DNA of 64,000 bases from Allium sativum (GCA_030737875.1 CM060926.1:165997079-166061078), one strand, 5' to 3'. Positions 46,163-59,065 are shown, numbered from the stretch's first letter. The notes: generated by a model not told the origin, from the sequence alone. Numbers and translations are program-made.

Positions 46163-48665
46163 TTTACTAGTATTACCCACCAACCCGACGTGTACTTAAC
46201 CTCGTACTCGTCAAGCCGTGATGGTTATTCTTGTTAACGTAGCCTTTCTTGCTTATTATGTAGGATTGGTTAAGTGTGATTTATTAATTTAACTCTGTTC
46301 ATTCATCAGGTTACATTGGTTAAGTATTTCCCTTTTAACATAACCCCATTTGTTCATCAAGTTATATTTGTCAAGTGGCATTAATCAATTCAAGTTAACT
46401 TAACCCACCCACTTGTCACGTCATGTTGATCAAGTGTTTCCTTCTGGTGTTGACTTGACCCTACCTCAAATCATGTTATGTTGGTTAAGTGATGCCCTCT
46501 CGTGTTAACTTAACCCTTCCCATACGTCATGTTATATATTGGTTAAGTGTTATCCTCTTGTATTACTTAACCCCACCACATATTATATATTGGTTAAGTG
46601 TATCCTCTTGTGTTACTTAACCCTACCACAAGTCATTATATATTTTGTTTAAGTGTTACGTTAGATAACTTAACCCTACCATCTGTTTAATTAACATGTT
46701 ATAATGGTTAAGTGTTCCCTTAGTTAACATAACCCTACCGTCTGTTTAGTTAACATGTTATAACAGTTAAGTGTTCCCTTAGTTAACTTACCCACCTATA
46801 TGTCATATTGGTTAAGTATCATTAACCTAACCCTCCCATACTTAGCATGTGCCATTAGCGTTAATTTATTTATTAATGCACACTCCTCTCATATTAGATA
46901 TGTGTTGTTGCGGTTACTGGATGTGCCAGGCGGTTCCGGGCAGTTTTACACCACAACTCAATCTAACCTTGGGTTTTTCTTTGGCATAATGCACTAACCT
47001 CTCACATTAGATAGGAGTTGTTGTGGTTACTGGATGTGCCGTGCGGTTCCGTGTAGTTTTACACCACAACTCAATCTAACCTCGGGTTAGGCATTCTAAT
47101 CTTTTAGCATATTTACATATTTACGGTGTATATGTAAATTATTCACAATTAAATTATAACATTAATTATGTTCATAATTAATGGCATACCAATTATACTG
47201 TTTTCATGCTAATTACCCAAATCCACCAAAACTAGTCATGATCTCGTTTCTCAAGTTATGCCCAACCAATTCCAGTTTCAAGTTATTTATCAAAATAATC
47301 TATACCCCGTCTTCCCATACTTGCAATAACAGTCATTCTCAAAATCACTATGTCATATATTTGGCGTTCCAAATCAATAGTTAAGCCCAATCTAGTTTTA
47401 ATATTCTAGTTTACAGTGTATGGCCAAAACTTGGTTTACAAGCCAACTAACCCAAACTTGCAGTTATAATGATAACAATGCCCCAATGTCAATTACAAGT
47501 TTTGCCCAACCATTTCCCCAAATATGTTATGTTCAGTTACTTTCCCCGACTATGTTATGCCAATATTGTCAATTTCATGTTTATGCAACAATAAACCAAA
47601 CCTTCCCCGTATTGCCATCGTACGTATATCGCAATTCAACCTAGATTATAGGTCAATCTAGATTCACAAACAAAAAAAAGAACAAATAGGAATAATATGA
47701 CAATGATAGGCATAAGAACTGGCATAAGATGATAGTCCCAAAACACAAGAATTACAGCGTAACTGAATAAACTATTTTAGAATCATTGCAGGCATATAGA
47801 TCTGATTATGAACAATATTATGGACATGAAAGGCTTGAATAATAAACTAGGTTCGACAACTTATATATAGGTTCGATTGGATCGATAAGAAGCAACCTAA
47901 AGTCATAGATTCACAAAGGCTAAGAATAGATCCAAATAGAAAATCAAGCATAGGTCCAAATTCATTTTATTCCATGTCCATACTATAATTGGTTGTCTAA
48001 ATCTGAAAGTAATTGTGAACTTACAAAACAAAGGCAAATCTTGTTTTCTGAAATCTGTATTTTGAAACTGAATTGCTCGCCTTTGATGTAGATCGTTGAA
48101 TACTCTAAATTAGATTTGATTTAATTTGATTCTTGCTTTAATCTTGCTTTCTAGTTTGATAAGAGATGGTGGCTAGGTTAGGATGATGATTGACAACATG
48201 GTGGCTCCTTGGAATGAATTTGTGTGGTTTAGGTTTAGATTTAGGTTGCTTATATAGAAGTCTAGGATTATTTAGAGCCCTTAGATGAACTAGGAGTCCA
48301 TCAGAACCAACCAATTCAAATACACATCATCCGGGCACTCAGAAGAAGACACATCATCACAAAACACTCTAGAATTCTATGCTGGATCAGTATGGGCGCA
48401 CTTGGCAGGTGCGCCAGTTTATTTTTGTACTGGCGCACTTGTGAAGTGCGCCAGTGCATTCTGGTCGACTGCAGTTTTTCTGCCAAACTTCGTTTGTCCA
48501 TATCTTCTTCATACGGTATCCGTTTTACGCAAACTTGGACTCGATCTCAAGCAGAATTCCGAGATGAACACAATGGAGTAACCTGTTTCATCTAATTCTT
48601 CTTTTAATAATTAATTATTCTTTAATTATCTCTTATGTCCCATTTTAAAATTACGGGGTGTTATA
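46163..48665 (-). repeat. Element C 5' LTR, segment 3
   Basis: Aligns with 22311-24815. It holds the TTAAC array (about 46180-46830), hairpin pair, donor GTAAGT (complement of 48019-48024), TATA (48249-48256), the 12-bp inverted repeat (48429-48455) and GTCGAC (48464-48469). Confidence 0.92.
46885..47083 (-). repeat. Tandem pair of structured hairpin motifs (C 5' LTR)
   Basis: Copies at 46885-46970 and 46998-47083. The second has a perfect 8-bp inner stem GTTGTGGT/ACCACAAC and outer TTAGAT/ATCTAA. Confidence 0.8.
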
Positions 48666-48694
48666 ATTTTACATGCCAATTAGGCACATCTATT
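48666..48694 (-). repeat. Element H 3' LTR, segment 2
   Basis: 29 bp of H between the insertion points of C (ATTTT) and K (CTATT). Confidence 0.75.
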
Positions 48695-49768
48695 TGTTGA
48701 CACACTTTTTGGTCAAAGCTGTAACACATGGAATCTCTGGTTAACAATACGCTCAAGTATTAAGAACATCGTTAGAAAACAATAAGCAATTTGGTTGATA
48801 TCGCATCATAAACAAAGACTGGCCCAAAACTCCTGTCATATGACCTTTTTTGGGCCCGAAAACGTCAATTATGGAGCTTTTCTCCATAACACTTGTAGCC
48901 ATACTAACAGTTTGGAAGTTATGTCCGTTTCCGTGAATGCACTGAGAACCAAGAACTTGGATCCTGGCACCGGCTCGCCCCCTAGGGTTTGCCTCCCTCG
49001 GCTCGTGATGCAACCTGGCTAGCCCCCTTACCTGGCTCGTGGTGGATATAAGGGTCATGACCCGCTCGTGGTACACCCCTATACCACGACCCGACATCAC
49101 CATCTCACCACCACGACCTGACCACCAGTTCCTCACTCCTGCTCGTCGCTCCGGGTCGCAAGAGGGCATCATGAACCGTTTGGGACTGACACTCCTGCAC
49201 ATGATTCTAACCTATTCTAAAGGCTATTTCCACTCCAACTTACATGGATCTAATTGCACTTGTCCTGGGATGACCTAGAGAGGATTTCTGGACGTTTCCA
49301 CCATATTTCGAGATTCTTAGGATGCGTACCACGTGTCTCACGAACCGCTATCAGAAAATGGCTATAAATACACCATTTGAAGGGATTTTGAAGGACCCTC
49401 TTGGTTTTTTGGCACTAAGAACTCCCAGACTCCATTGCCAAGTACGCAAGGACTTTGTGTACTCCTCAAATCAGTCTAACATGAGGATTTCGTGTGTAAA
49501 ATCACTTCTCTTTTCTCTTCTTCTTCATGATAACATAAGGCTATTGTGTATAAACGGCTCTTGCAGATTATGAGACAACATTGTAATTGTAATTTCTCAA
49601 GATTTAAGAAAATATAAAGTGAACGTAGGCTTTTTTTGAGCCGAACCACTATAAAAATCTTGTGTGTTCCCCGTTTTTACTGCTTTATCTATATTCTGTG
49701 ATCTGTGATTTGTGATTGTGAGGACTTCGTACTGCATATGGGTGTTAGGCCAAGATTTTGGTTTAACA
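48695..49768 (+). mobile_element. Solo LTR K (1074 bp), Ty1/copia-like
   Basis: TGTTGACACAC to GGTTTAACA, flanked by exact CTATT (48690-48694 and 49769-49773). A TATA box, TATAAATA, lies at 49363-49370. The tail (GAGCCGAACCACTATAAAAA, then CTTGTGTG) is the style of plant Ty1/copia LTR ends, so the class is inferred. No interior or second LTR. It has no hairpin motif or GTCGAC cluster, unlike its neighbours. Confidence 0.8.
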
Positions 49769-50617
49769 CTATTTTTTTCCTTATTCCCAAATTTTACTAT
49801 AATTCTATTTACAACCTTTTGGCAAATAATTTTCTTAAGAAAATATTCATGTTTATTATAAATTCCATAATCATAGTGTTTACAGTAATTCCCAATTCAG
49901 ACAAATGATTAATGGAAATATGCTTTATACAACAGAAATGTTATTAATATATTCTATGCAGATTTAGTCTCAATTACCACAATTATTCCCAATTTCACTG
50001 TAATTTGATTAATTTGATTAATAATATCCAATTTGTCATTAACAATATTTTCTGTGACATATTCACTTTTATTATAAATCTCATAAACTTGGTATAACAG
50101 TAATTTTAATTAAATTAACAGGTTCATAGTATCGATCTATAAAATAATAATATTCTTAACATAAGTGAAACGAATTATACTGCAATTATCACAACTTACA
50201 GTTATTCTACATGCTAAGAACGACGGGGAATGCAAATGGTAAATATACCATTATTTAGAAAGGTATAATTTAAATCCACTCACCTAACAACTTTCCAAGC
50301 CATGAATCTGATCTAGATCTGTTATTCCATGGCCTTCCTAACTGCATCTATTATCCAAATAACCAGTATTCATAAATATGATACTAAAAGAAACAGAAAA
50401 GAGAGACCTATATAAATCAGATTAAAGGACATACCTCACGTTGATCAGAATTCTGAACACTTATTCATAGATTTATATCTTTATCTTCGAATCTTCAATC
50501 AGAACCCCTATGAACTAGTACCCTAATTTTTTTTTGAAAAGATTTGGGGAGAAAAGATAATGGCAGAGCCTAGGTAGCACCTTAGAAATTATGAGATTAT
50601 GGCTAGACCTTGCTAGT

Positions 50618-50767
50618 CTATTTATAGGTGTATAAGAAAGTCTGGACCATTGGATTTAATCTATTAAAATCCAAACCGTACACATCAGAATAACACGTCA
50701 AAGGGACTGGGCTCTCCCAGGTCGACCCGCCCTTGTGTGGGTTGACCCAAGCAGAACATGGGTCGAC
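50618..50767 (-). promoter_or_regulatory. Element H promoter: GTCGAC cluster and TATA box
   Basis: Two 10-bp palindromic contexts (GGTCGACC) and one GTTGAC lie 95-150 bp upstream of CTATAAATAG on the minus strand. The predicted leader runs to the GTATGT donor. Confidence 0.55.
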
Positions 50768-51374
50768 CCATTTGGGTCCAGGTAAGTTTTTGTGCGACGT
50801 AGTTATTTCTGATTTTAACGTTTAATAAATAAAGTTAATTTTATTACTTCATATAATATACGTGATTTATAACATTCTAGTCATAAATTGTCTTATTGTT
50901 TGAATTTCAAATATATGCTTGTATATACGCATACAGTCTTTTAATTATTTGTCCCTTAATCAATGCAGTTAATGACGCTTTGTTTTATTCCTTTTAATGC
51001 ACTCCAATTTCAAAGGAGTCTAATATCTTGCCCATTTCCCATTTATTATGCATTGATTATTTTCTTCTCTTGACTTGCATCTTTTATCTCAACATTCGAA
51101 TTTATACGTATATATATACACACAACTTTTATTTCTATTTCAAAATTCAAACGTAGATATATCGTCCTTTATTTCTTACCTATTTTCATTGATTGCAAGT
51201 TTATTTTAGATTTCTCTTTCACATGTATATATTTTTGCACACATATACGCATATATTTACATATGCAGGTATACATAAATTTTTATACTCACTTTTATGT
51301 ATAATTTTCCTTTTGTGTACATTTATACATATTTCCTCTTAGAATATGTATTATTTTAGCCATTCCTCTAAAAT

Positions 51375-51455
51375 AAAAATATGGCGCCAGCGGGACTCGA
51401 ACTTGCACCACTCACTTGGGAGATACATGTCTTTACAACTAATCTACATAGGCTT
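51375..51455 (-). pseudogene. tRNA-like remnant
   Basis: The minus strand reads GCAAGTTCGAGTCCCGC followed by TGGCGCC, like the T-arm and 3' acceptor strand of a tRNA, with D-arm-like text (AGATTAGTTG) upstream. The acceptor and anticodon stems do not pair well, so this is at most a decayed tRNA or a tRNA-derived repeat inside the H LTR. Confidence 0.35.
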
Positions 51456-51702
51456 TTGTTACAAGACTAAAAACAATGGTGTTCGTTGTTCTTTTTAGTT
51501 TTCTTCTTATACCTTCATTTCATATTTGTTGTAATATTTCATTTAATGATATCATTTTCATCTTAAATCTGTTTCTTGCAAATCATATGTCTAAATTGAT
51601 TAGAAAATCACCATGGTCCCAATGACACTAATCATGTGACTAAATTCTAAAAACTTTTCAAATTTTACTTTATTATTCAATTTAAAAATGCAGGGTGTTA
51701 CA

Positions 51703-51738
51703 TTCTCCCACCTTTACGAAATTTTGTCCCCGAAATTT
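51703..51738 (-). other. Element H polypurine tract and hairpin
   Basis: Minus-strand AAGGTGGGAGAA (51703-51714) abuts the 3' LTR. AAATTTCGGGGACAAAATTT (51719-51738) is the hairpin equivalent. Confidence 0.8.
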
Positions 51739-53592
51739 AGTAAGGGTAAAATTAAGTAATTCCTCGCATAGTTCCCAACCATCATGTGTACATCCAATTT
51801 TGCTACCATTTGTGCACTTGTGCAAAGTGTAATTCAACATAATAATGCATGAATGAGATGAATGCCTAAGCAGTACCTCCTATATGAATGCAAGTTTTCT
51901 TGAAAATCTTTTTAAAAATATGATGCCCACATCCTAAATATACTGGCAATTTCTATATGAATGCAATATTTCAAAAATCAAAACACTTTTCATCCAATTT
52001 TTCCTACACTCTTACAAAGCAAGAATGTAATTCATCCAATTTTTGCATCCAAACCCTACCAAACAACTTTAAATTTGCGAAATAAAAAAAATCTAATTTT
52101 TTTAATTTGATTTCTTATGTTATAAAAAAGATGGAAAAAGAAAAACATCACATCTTCCATTTTTCTTTTATGTATGCTGTTTAACTGTACTTAGGTTTTG
52201 AAGCAACTATTACATAAAGATTTCCTATCTTGTTATCCAAGCACAACTTACACAAGAAATTTTCCTTTATTATAAATTTTCTTTTCCAACTTACTTTTGG
52301 AAAAACCTAACTTTTTTTCTATTTCTTGTAACTTTCCATTAATCTTCATTTGTCATATTTGTTACTTCATTTTCACAATTGTTTGTTTTCTTTCAGTTAT
52401 GACATTCCTTTTCTTATCTTATTTAAATTAATCCACAGATCTAAGTTTAATCTTTAAATAACCCTTCAAATCCTTCAAATAAAACAGGAAAACAAGCATT
52501 CTACACAGCTACTACCAAGGGCTAAGTATCCTAGGACCATGTCCCCTCTGAGAAAGAAAAGTCCAAACCAAAGGATCAAAACACTTACATACCCTTTACC
52601 ATCTAGTAGTCACCACTAGTCCTTGCTGTGTACTAACAATGTTTTCCAAGCAACAACCTAGGCTTTGTAATGCTTACGCATTCTACGGGAATATACCATT
52701 ATTCCAAAATAGTCCTTGTTATTCAATTTATAGCGTCAAAATATTTCCGGTCTTCCCTAGGTACTAATCTTTACCTACTCCATAATTTTTAAAAACGTGG
52801 TTTGGCTTCCTCGTTTCACTTTTCTTACAAAAACTAAAAGTGTCAAAACTTTACTTTTCCGTATTAAAACTTCCCTTTTTCAAACCATAAAAATATGTTA
52901 ACCCAAAAGAAAAACTTTTTTTTCAAATAATAAAAATTGGAGTAGACAAGGACGATTATTTCTTAACCAGTTTCACAACTATTCATGTTTTACAATGCCA
53001 GCTCAAGAACTTATATCTAGCTGTAAACATTTACTCTACTCTTAATTCTTACAACTGATTTTGCCCACCTAACAAAATTTTATGTCAAAACAATTATAAA
53101 AAATTATTGTCTAAAGAATAAAGATTTTTAAATTTTTCTTTGGTTGAAAATTTTAGTTTTTACAAAAATGCAATCTTTTCTATATTTTGCTTTTTAATAC
53201 TTTCTTACATTATAACATAAAAACTAGTGAGCTATACATGTTCTATAATGTGCACATTTTCTGAAAGAATTCATTTTAGTCAAAAATCCCTTAAGAAATC
53301 ATCCTTTCCAAAATACACCCCATTTCTTCTACTTTTTTCTCTGAAACCCAATATGTACCTTTTTTCAAATATAAAAATACTACCTTTTTGTTTCAAAAAT
53401 TGTTTCTATACAATTTAGCTAATATATTTTAAAATTGTAACTTTTAACGTCAAAACTTGAAAAACAATATAAAATATCATCCAAAAGCTTTTATTTTTTT
53501 TCAAGTTCTCAAAAGTTAACAATGGGGCTAGACTCAAAGTGGGTTTCCATCATACCTAAACTCACTTAGATATCCCCACAACGTCATTACTC

Positions 53593-53648
<56 letters not shown>

Positions 53649-53987
53649 GTATATGTATATATATTCCTAATGAATTTTTCTTCTTACTCTTTTTCAAACT
53701 TATAAGGCTCAATTGAAAATCCCAATAATCCAAAGCACTAACATATGGGATACATCTTTCTTCATTGACAATTACATTGTACGCTTTTTACCTAAACCAC
53801 CTAAAGGTCTCAAGTTTCCATAATCATTCCTTTAGTGTACATAACCAATATCCAAACTACTTGCATAACTTCTCTTCCTACTTAGTGGGTTTCTTTATGG
53901 ATCTATGTATATATATAATTTATTTATATTTTTTTAAAACAAATAAAATACATTCACTCATTATCTATATAGGAATCCTAAACCTAA
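51739..53987 (-). other. Element H non-coding interior
   Basis: About 2.2 kb, very AT-rich, with no recognisable gag, protease or polymerase on either strand. Frames at 53227-53418 and 53765-54160 have no domain. A TA/GTATAT microsatellite lies at 53595-53664. With its primer site and polypurine tract intact, H looks like a large non-coding retrotransposon derivative. Confidence 0.65.
53595..53664. repeat. (TA)n / GTATAT microsatellite
   Basis: TA units to about 53640, then TGTATA units, inside the H interior. Confidence 0.95.
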
Positions 53988-53999
53988 GCTCTGGTACCA
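53988..53999 (-). other. Element H primer binding site (variant)
   Basis: Complement reads TGGTACCAGAGC, one base from the initiator-Met site, 2 nt from the LTR start at 54002. Confidence 0.8.
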
Positions 54000-54001
54000 T
54001 A

Positions 54002-55078
54002 TGTAACAACCTGAATTCCGATGGATCGATCATTTTTTTTTCAAAATTCCCAATCTATCGAAACTCGAGTTGGCTTGTCTGGTATTCTACAGAAAACATA
54101 GAGATATACAGTATATCAAAGCTCAGAAAACATTTCACAACGGAATGGTGCAAAATATAATATAACCAAATATAACCTTACCAAACTAATAATACTGCCT
54201 AACCTGTATCCAAAGCTATCATATCCCTGCTATAAACTTAAACTGCGAGTATGTTATGAGGAAGGGGTCAGAACACAAGTTTTGGTGACTGGACGTAAAT
54301 TGCACATTCTGAAATAACCCTACATATACCATTCAATTACATTTTCTTGTTTATTAGATTATTTTGGGTTAATAGCACTCAAGTCTTACACACATGTCGT
54401 ACCCATCTACCTCACCAGAGATTAACTTAACATAGCACATATGTAGCTACCTCCAATATATCAAGGTACTCCCCATGGTACCCTCCTCGCACGGTCTTCG
54501 CCGTCACGTCATGTAAGCATATACAACTCTCATCCTATGCCGAACAACGTACGGACCTCCATATTACCATGCCACGTTCCACACAGAACTACCATCGTTA
54601 TGCTACGTAAGCGTACGGACTGCCATATGCAATCTCCTCAGTTGAATTAAGTCTAAACACGGAGTAATGCCTTAACATCTACGATACACAACCCGGTGCG
54701 GTATGCATGTACCTAGACCTTCAAACGTATGTATTATCTACTGTGCTCCAAATCCTGTAATAGAACTGCATCTTAATGCAAGGAATTCGGTCGAGATCCT
54801 TCTTCCATATCTGTATAGGTCCACTAAAAGGGCCTAAAGTACAAATATATGAACTATGGTTAACATTTTCACGGTGGCTATTGTCCCACCTCAACCTCTC
54901 CCTCAACTAAAGAAAGACTACATCAAGAGCTAAGTGACATTCCCCCAGCAAAAAATCTACATCCAAATTGGCGTGTCCCGCAACCAAAGTCTCGATAGTG
55001 AAAGATTGATGGTCTGTAGGTTTAGCTCTTGTCTTTCCGCATCACACTAACTACCGATAACAGATACCCGATGATTAC
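54002..55078 (-). repeat. Element H 5' LTR, segment 1
   Basis: TGTAACAACCTGAATTCC start; aligned with 18619-19695 of the 3' LTR. Cut at ATTAC (55074-55078) by G3. The rest should lie beyond the window. Confidence 0.75.
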
Positions 55079-56437
55079 TGTAACGACCCAAATTACGAAA
55101 GTTTTTTTTTTTAAATCCCAATCAATAAGAACCCGAGTTGGCTTGTCTAGTATCCTGCAGAAAAGACAAAGATATAAAATATATCATAGCTCAGAAAACA
55201 TCTCACGACAGAATGGATAAAATATAATATAACAAAAGATATCTTTACCGTAGTAATAATACTGCCTAATAAGTATCCAAAGATATCATATCTCTACCAT
55301 AAACCTAACCTTTGAGTGTGTTATCGGGAGGGGGTCAGAACACAAGTTCTGGTAACTGGACTAAATTACATAATCTGAAATAACCCTACATATACCGTTC
55401 AGTTATGCTACATATTTATTAGGTTACTAGGGTTAAAAGCACTCAAGGTTTTTCACTCACATCGTACCCATCTACCTCCCAGTTGATTAACCTAATATAA
55501 CATACATGTAGCTACCCCAATATCAAGTTTCCTCCCATGGTACCTTTCTCACACAGCCTTCGCCGTCATGCCATGGAAGCGTCTGCAACTCTCATCCTAC
55601 GACGAGGCGATGTACGAATCTCCATAAAACTATGCCACGTTTGCAACTATTATCCTACGCCAGAGCAGCGTACGGATCTCCATAATACTACGCCGCATAT
55701 GCAACTCTTATCCTACGCTAGAGCTATGTACAAATTTTCATAAAACTGCGCCATGTATGCAACTCTTATCCATGTCGGAGCGACGTACGGTTCTCTATAA
55801 AACTATGCCATGTATGCAACTCTTATCATACGCTGGAGCGATGTATGAATTTCCATAAAACTACACTACGTATTCAACTCTTATCCTATGCCAGAGTGAC
55901 GTATGGATTTACGTATCCAAACTTCTTGGCCAATCTCGGTCTTAACACGAAGTAATACCCAAGTGTCTACGATACACCACCTAGTGCACTGTGAATGTAT
56001 CCGGATTCTCACACGTATGTACTCCTCTTGTGCCTCTAAACAACATGATGATCTACCCTTTTGGGTTATTCACCTTCAGTCATGCGGACTGGTCCAAGCG
56101 TGCCACGATAACGTGTTATTAGACCCTGTGTCTAAATGTTTAATTATGCGCTTGCTCTACATCATCCAATTTCCAGTTAACTTGGTTATTTCCAATCCTA
56201 TTAACTTCTTATTCAAGTTACCAAGTTCTCTCCGATCCCCTAATATCTCTAAGGAATGGATCCCCTCACTTATTAATTTCAGTTATATAACTTAACCTAT
56301 TTAAGTTCATTAATAACTCCATAACATGTTATTCTCTAGATTGTAAATTCAAGGTCTATAATTTACAATCTTCTTACATTATCATCCTGTCATTCATTGT
56401 CCAATTTCAGGTTTTTAGGTTATAAGAACATGTTCTA
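55079..56437 (-). mobile_element. G3: LTR of the H family inserted in the H 5' LTR, left segment
   Basis: Starts TGTAACGACCCAAATTACG and follows the same order as 18619-20260. Unlike the H LTRs it carries an amplified 58-bp repeat (55585-55925). It is interrupted at 56437 by solo LTR F and resumes at 59511. Confidence 0.7.
55585..55925. repeat. Six tandem copies of a 58-bp unit
   Basis: Units begin GCAACTCTTATCC at 55585, 55643, 55701, 55759, 55816 and (as TCAACT) 55874. The H LTRs at 19135 and 54525 have only about one copy, so the expansion happened in G3. Confidence 0.9.
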
Positions 56438-56810
56438 TGTAACACCCCACGTCCATTAATGTCACTCTCAAAGGGAATGCATTAACTTTCATGGAGCATT
56501 ATTAGTGTATAGAACAGAATATAACAAGACAAATACATATATTGGTACTTGAAAATTTAAAACAACTTTTATTGCAGTGAAGAAATAGTTTGATTAAAAC
56601 AACTTCATAAACCAACAGTAAAACCAAGTACACTTAATATCCATCTTGACAAATTGTTTTCTGAGCACATAAAGTAAAAACCATAACCCCAACACATGTA
56701 GCCATAAAGGAGATGAGCTGAACGTTACTTTCAGCAATCCAAGCACTTCCAAAAGAGAGAGAAAGAGATTCAAGATCAAGCTCCACTAGTACTAGTCCCA
56801 CCCTGAGAAC

Positions 56811-58856
56811 CTGGGAGGGGGGGGGGAGAGAGGGAAGGAAGAAAAGAGGCGAAAACAAGGGGGTCAGACATAAAGTATGGCAAGTATAATAACTTTAACA
56901 ATATAATTATTAAATTAATTAGGATAAGGCATAAACTGGTAAAACAAGGTATGACTGTGAAACAAGCGGGCATGACAAAGCAAACAAGAGGAATATTCTG
57001 GCATTAATCTCGTTCCTAATCACTATAGGATAATAACTATACTGCACCATTACTAGTCACCCTACAAGTTGATCCCGCCTACAGAACATAATAATGATAA
57101 TGGTAGTTTCGTGCACCCCTAATTGCCTTCATAGGTCCCGCCTGCCCCTATCTCCACTAGTTGCACCCACTACCCTCATGCGATCGGCTCCCTAACTCAT
57201 AGATACCCATGTTGGTCCCATAGTGGGGTGTATCACTCCCCAAAGTGGCAACCTGATACCACTAAAGATGCACGGCTTATATCTACATGATGCAACAACA
57301 TCTTACCTACCATCCTGGGCCCACGCACCCACATGACCCCGTTGGACTTGCGTTGCCACCGCTAACCCGTTTTGACCTCTTACAATCAAACCCAGTAAGT
57401 GTGTCCCGTCCTCGACTTGGGTCGAGCTCACAAAGATACTTAATGGGTTACTAGTTTGAAAAGGGCCCCATGCCTGACACAAGCTTTACGCCTATGCTTG
57501 GTCCCCACTAAGGTTTTTCCCACTTAACCCCATTCTTATTCATGTCCTCTTACATGTTTCAACTTGGTTAAGTGTTTCTAATCGCATTTCACAAGCCACC
57601 CAAGGCCACTCACTTAACCCCCATGTCCCACCACATATTTATATGGTTAAGTGTTACTTAATTCATTAGAACCGTAACCTTGTAAAGACTTCCCACATTA
57701 GACTACCGTTTGCGGTTGCTGGATTTGCCGAGCGGGTCCAGGCAGTCTTATACCGCAAACGAGCCTAACCTCGTGTCTTTGCAATTGTTACGCATTTAAT
57801 TCGTGCCTTTGACCTCTCACATTAGACTACCGTTTGTGGTTGCTGGATTTGCCTGGCGGGTCCGGGCAGTCTTATACCACAAACTAGTCTAACCTCGTGT
57901 CTTAGGCGGTTAATTATTACACATAATTATTTAACCCCAAATTGGACTAATATCCCTATTCAAATTTGTCAATAAATTCCAAATTTATTTATGTCCATAA
58001 TTGTCACCTAAATTATGTCCATAATTTCAGGTATATAATTTATACCAATTACTCAAATTTATTATATGCCTTTTAAGGCCATTTTATGCCTATTCACAAT
58101 TATGTATATTCAATATTTTCCCATTGTCCCCACGCTATTCGTACGTTTTAATATGACATTTGTTAGACTCGCAAATAGTTTAAGTTATAAATAGAAAAGC
58201 AACATCACAACTTGCATAACACATAAAATATATCTAAGAATCATGACATAAGTTTGCATAGCCAATAACTTGCATAGGCAATACACAAATTTGCATAAAC
58301 TATCATGGATCTAAATATAGATCTAAACATAAAGATGTGAACTTGCATATATGGATATGGTTTTCCTATAACTTGAATAAGAATTTCATTCAAACTAGCA
58401 TATGATTCACATATTAACTAGCATAGGCAATGGGCATATAGAACATAAATTTGTATAACTATGTACTGCCATGGATCTAAATATAGATCTAAACCTAAAG
58501 GTGTGAACTTGCATATGGATCTAAACATAAAGATGTGAACTTGTGTATAATCAACTTACAGACTTGCAAAAAAATCATAAATTATCATATGATTTAACAT
58601 CCCAAACTTGCATAAAATTCATATACATATGATTTAACATCCTAAACTTGCATAAGATTCATATACATATGATTTAACATCCCAAACCTGGATAAGGTGA
58701 ATCAGGTTAAACATGTACAATTGAACATATGAAATAGATCCACAATAACAAAACATCACATGATTCAAAGCCATATTCTGATAATCCCAGTTATAACTTA
58801 TCACAAATAAATTAATTAATTAATTTGTGAAAGAATTTATACTCACAACAAAAGAA
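56811..58856 (-). other. Predicted leader intron within solo LTR F
   Basis: On the minus strand: donor TTGTT|GTGAGT (complement of 58851-58856) and acceptor CCTCCCAG|GTTCTC (56811-56812), preceded by a long C/T run. The size, about 2.0 kb, is close to that in E. Confidence 0.5.
57689..57896 (-). repeat. Tandem pair of structured hairpin motifs (F), best preserved
   Basis: Copy at 57689-57772: inner stem GTTTGCGG/CCGCAAAC; outer TTAGGCT/AGTCTAA with one G-T pair. Copy at 57813-57896: inner GTTTGTGG/CCACAAAC and outer TTAGACTA/TAGTCTAA, giving 16 pairs with a 2-nt bulge. The C-to-T change on one side is matched by G-to-A on the other. Confidence 0.9.
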
Positions 58857-59065
58857 TAGTCTTGTTTTTCTGGGATCTGTATTCTGAAACTGAATTGCTC
58901 GCCTTTGATGTAGACTAATTATTATTTAGATTTAGATTTGATTATGATTCTTGCTTCTATCTTGCTTTTGAGTTGAAAGAGAATGGTGGCTACTCTAGGT
59001 TCCCCATTAATGGCATGGCGGCTCTTGGTATGAATTAGTGTGATTTTAGGTTGAGAGTTAGGTTG

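Larger units (their letters stand above)
20876..48665 (-). mobile_element. Element C: minus-strand non-autonomous Ty3/gypsy element holding D and E
   Basis: 3' LTR 20876-24815 (3940 bp), interior 24816-27064, 5' LTR 27065-48665 interrupted by D and E (about 3952 bp when they are removed). The flanks are exact ATTTT duplications (20871-20875 and 48666-48670). The last bases read GTTATA for GTTACA. Its own length is about 10.1 kb. The interior has only gag-protease remnants like those of A. Confidence 0.93.
49769..51702 (-). repeat. Element H 3' LTR, segment 3
   Basis: Resumes after K and ends GGGTGTTACA before the polypurine tract. AT-rich, no gene. On the minus strand GTCGAC at 50721 and 50762 and GTTGAC at 50741, TATA at 50618-50628 and a donor GAG|GTATGT (50429-50434) repeat the order found in the other LTRs. 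Confidence 0.75.

Noticed and set aside
48753..49202. 149-codon minus-strand frame
   Set aside because: Lies antisense in solo LTR K and has no recognisable motif.
48720..49768. Solo LTR starting at TGTAACACATGG
   Set aside because: No target duplication fits that start; moving it to 48695 gives an exact CTATT pair.
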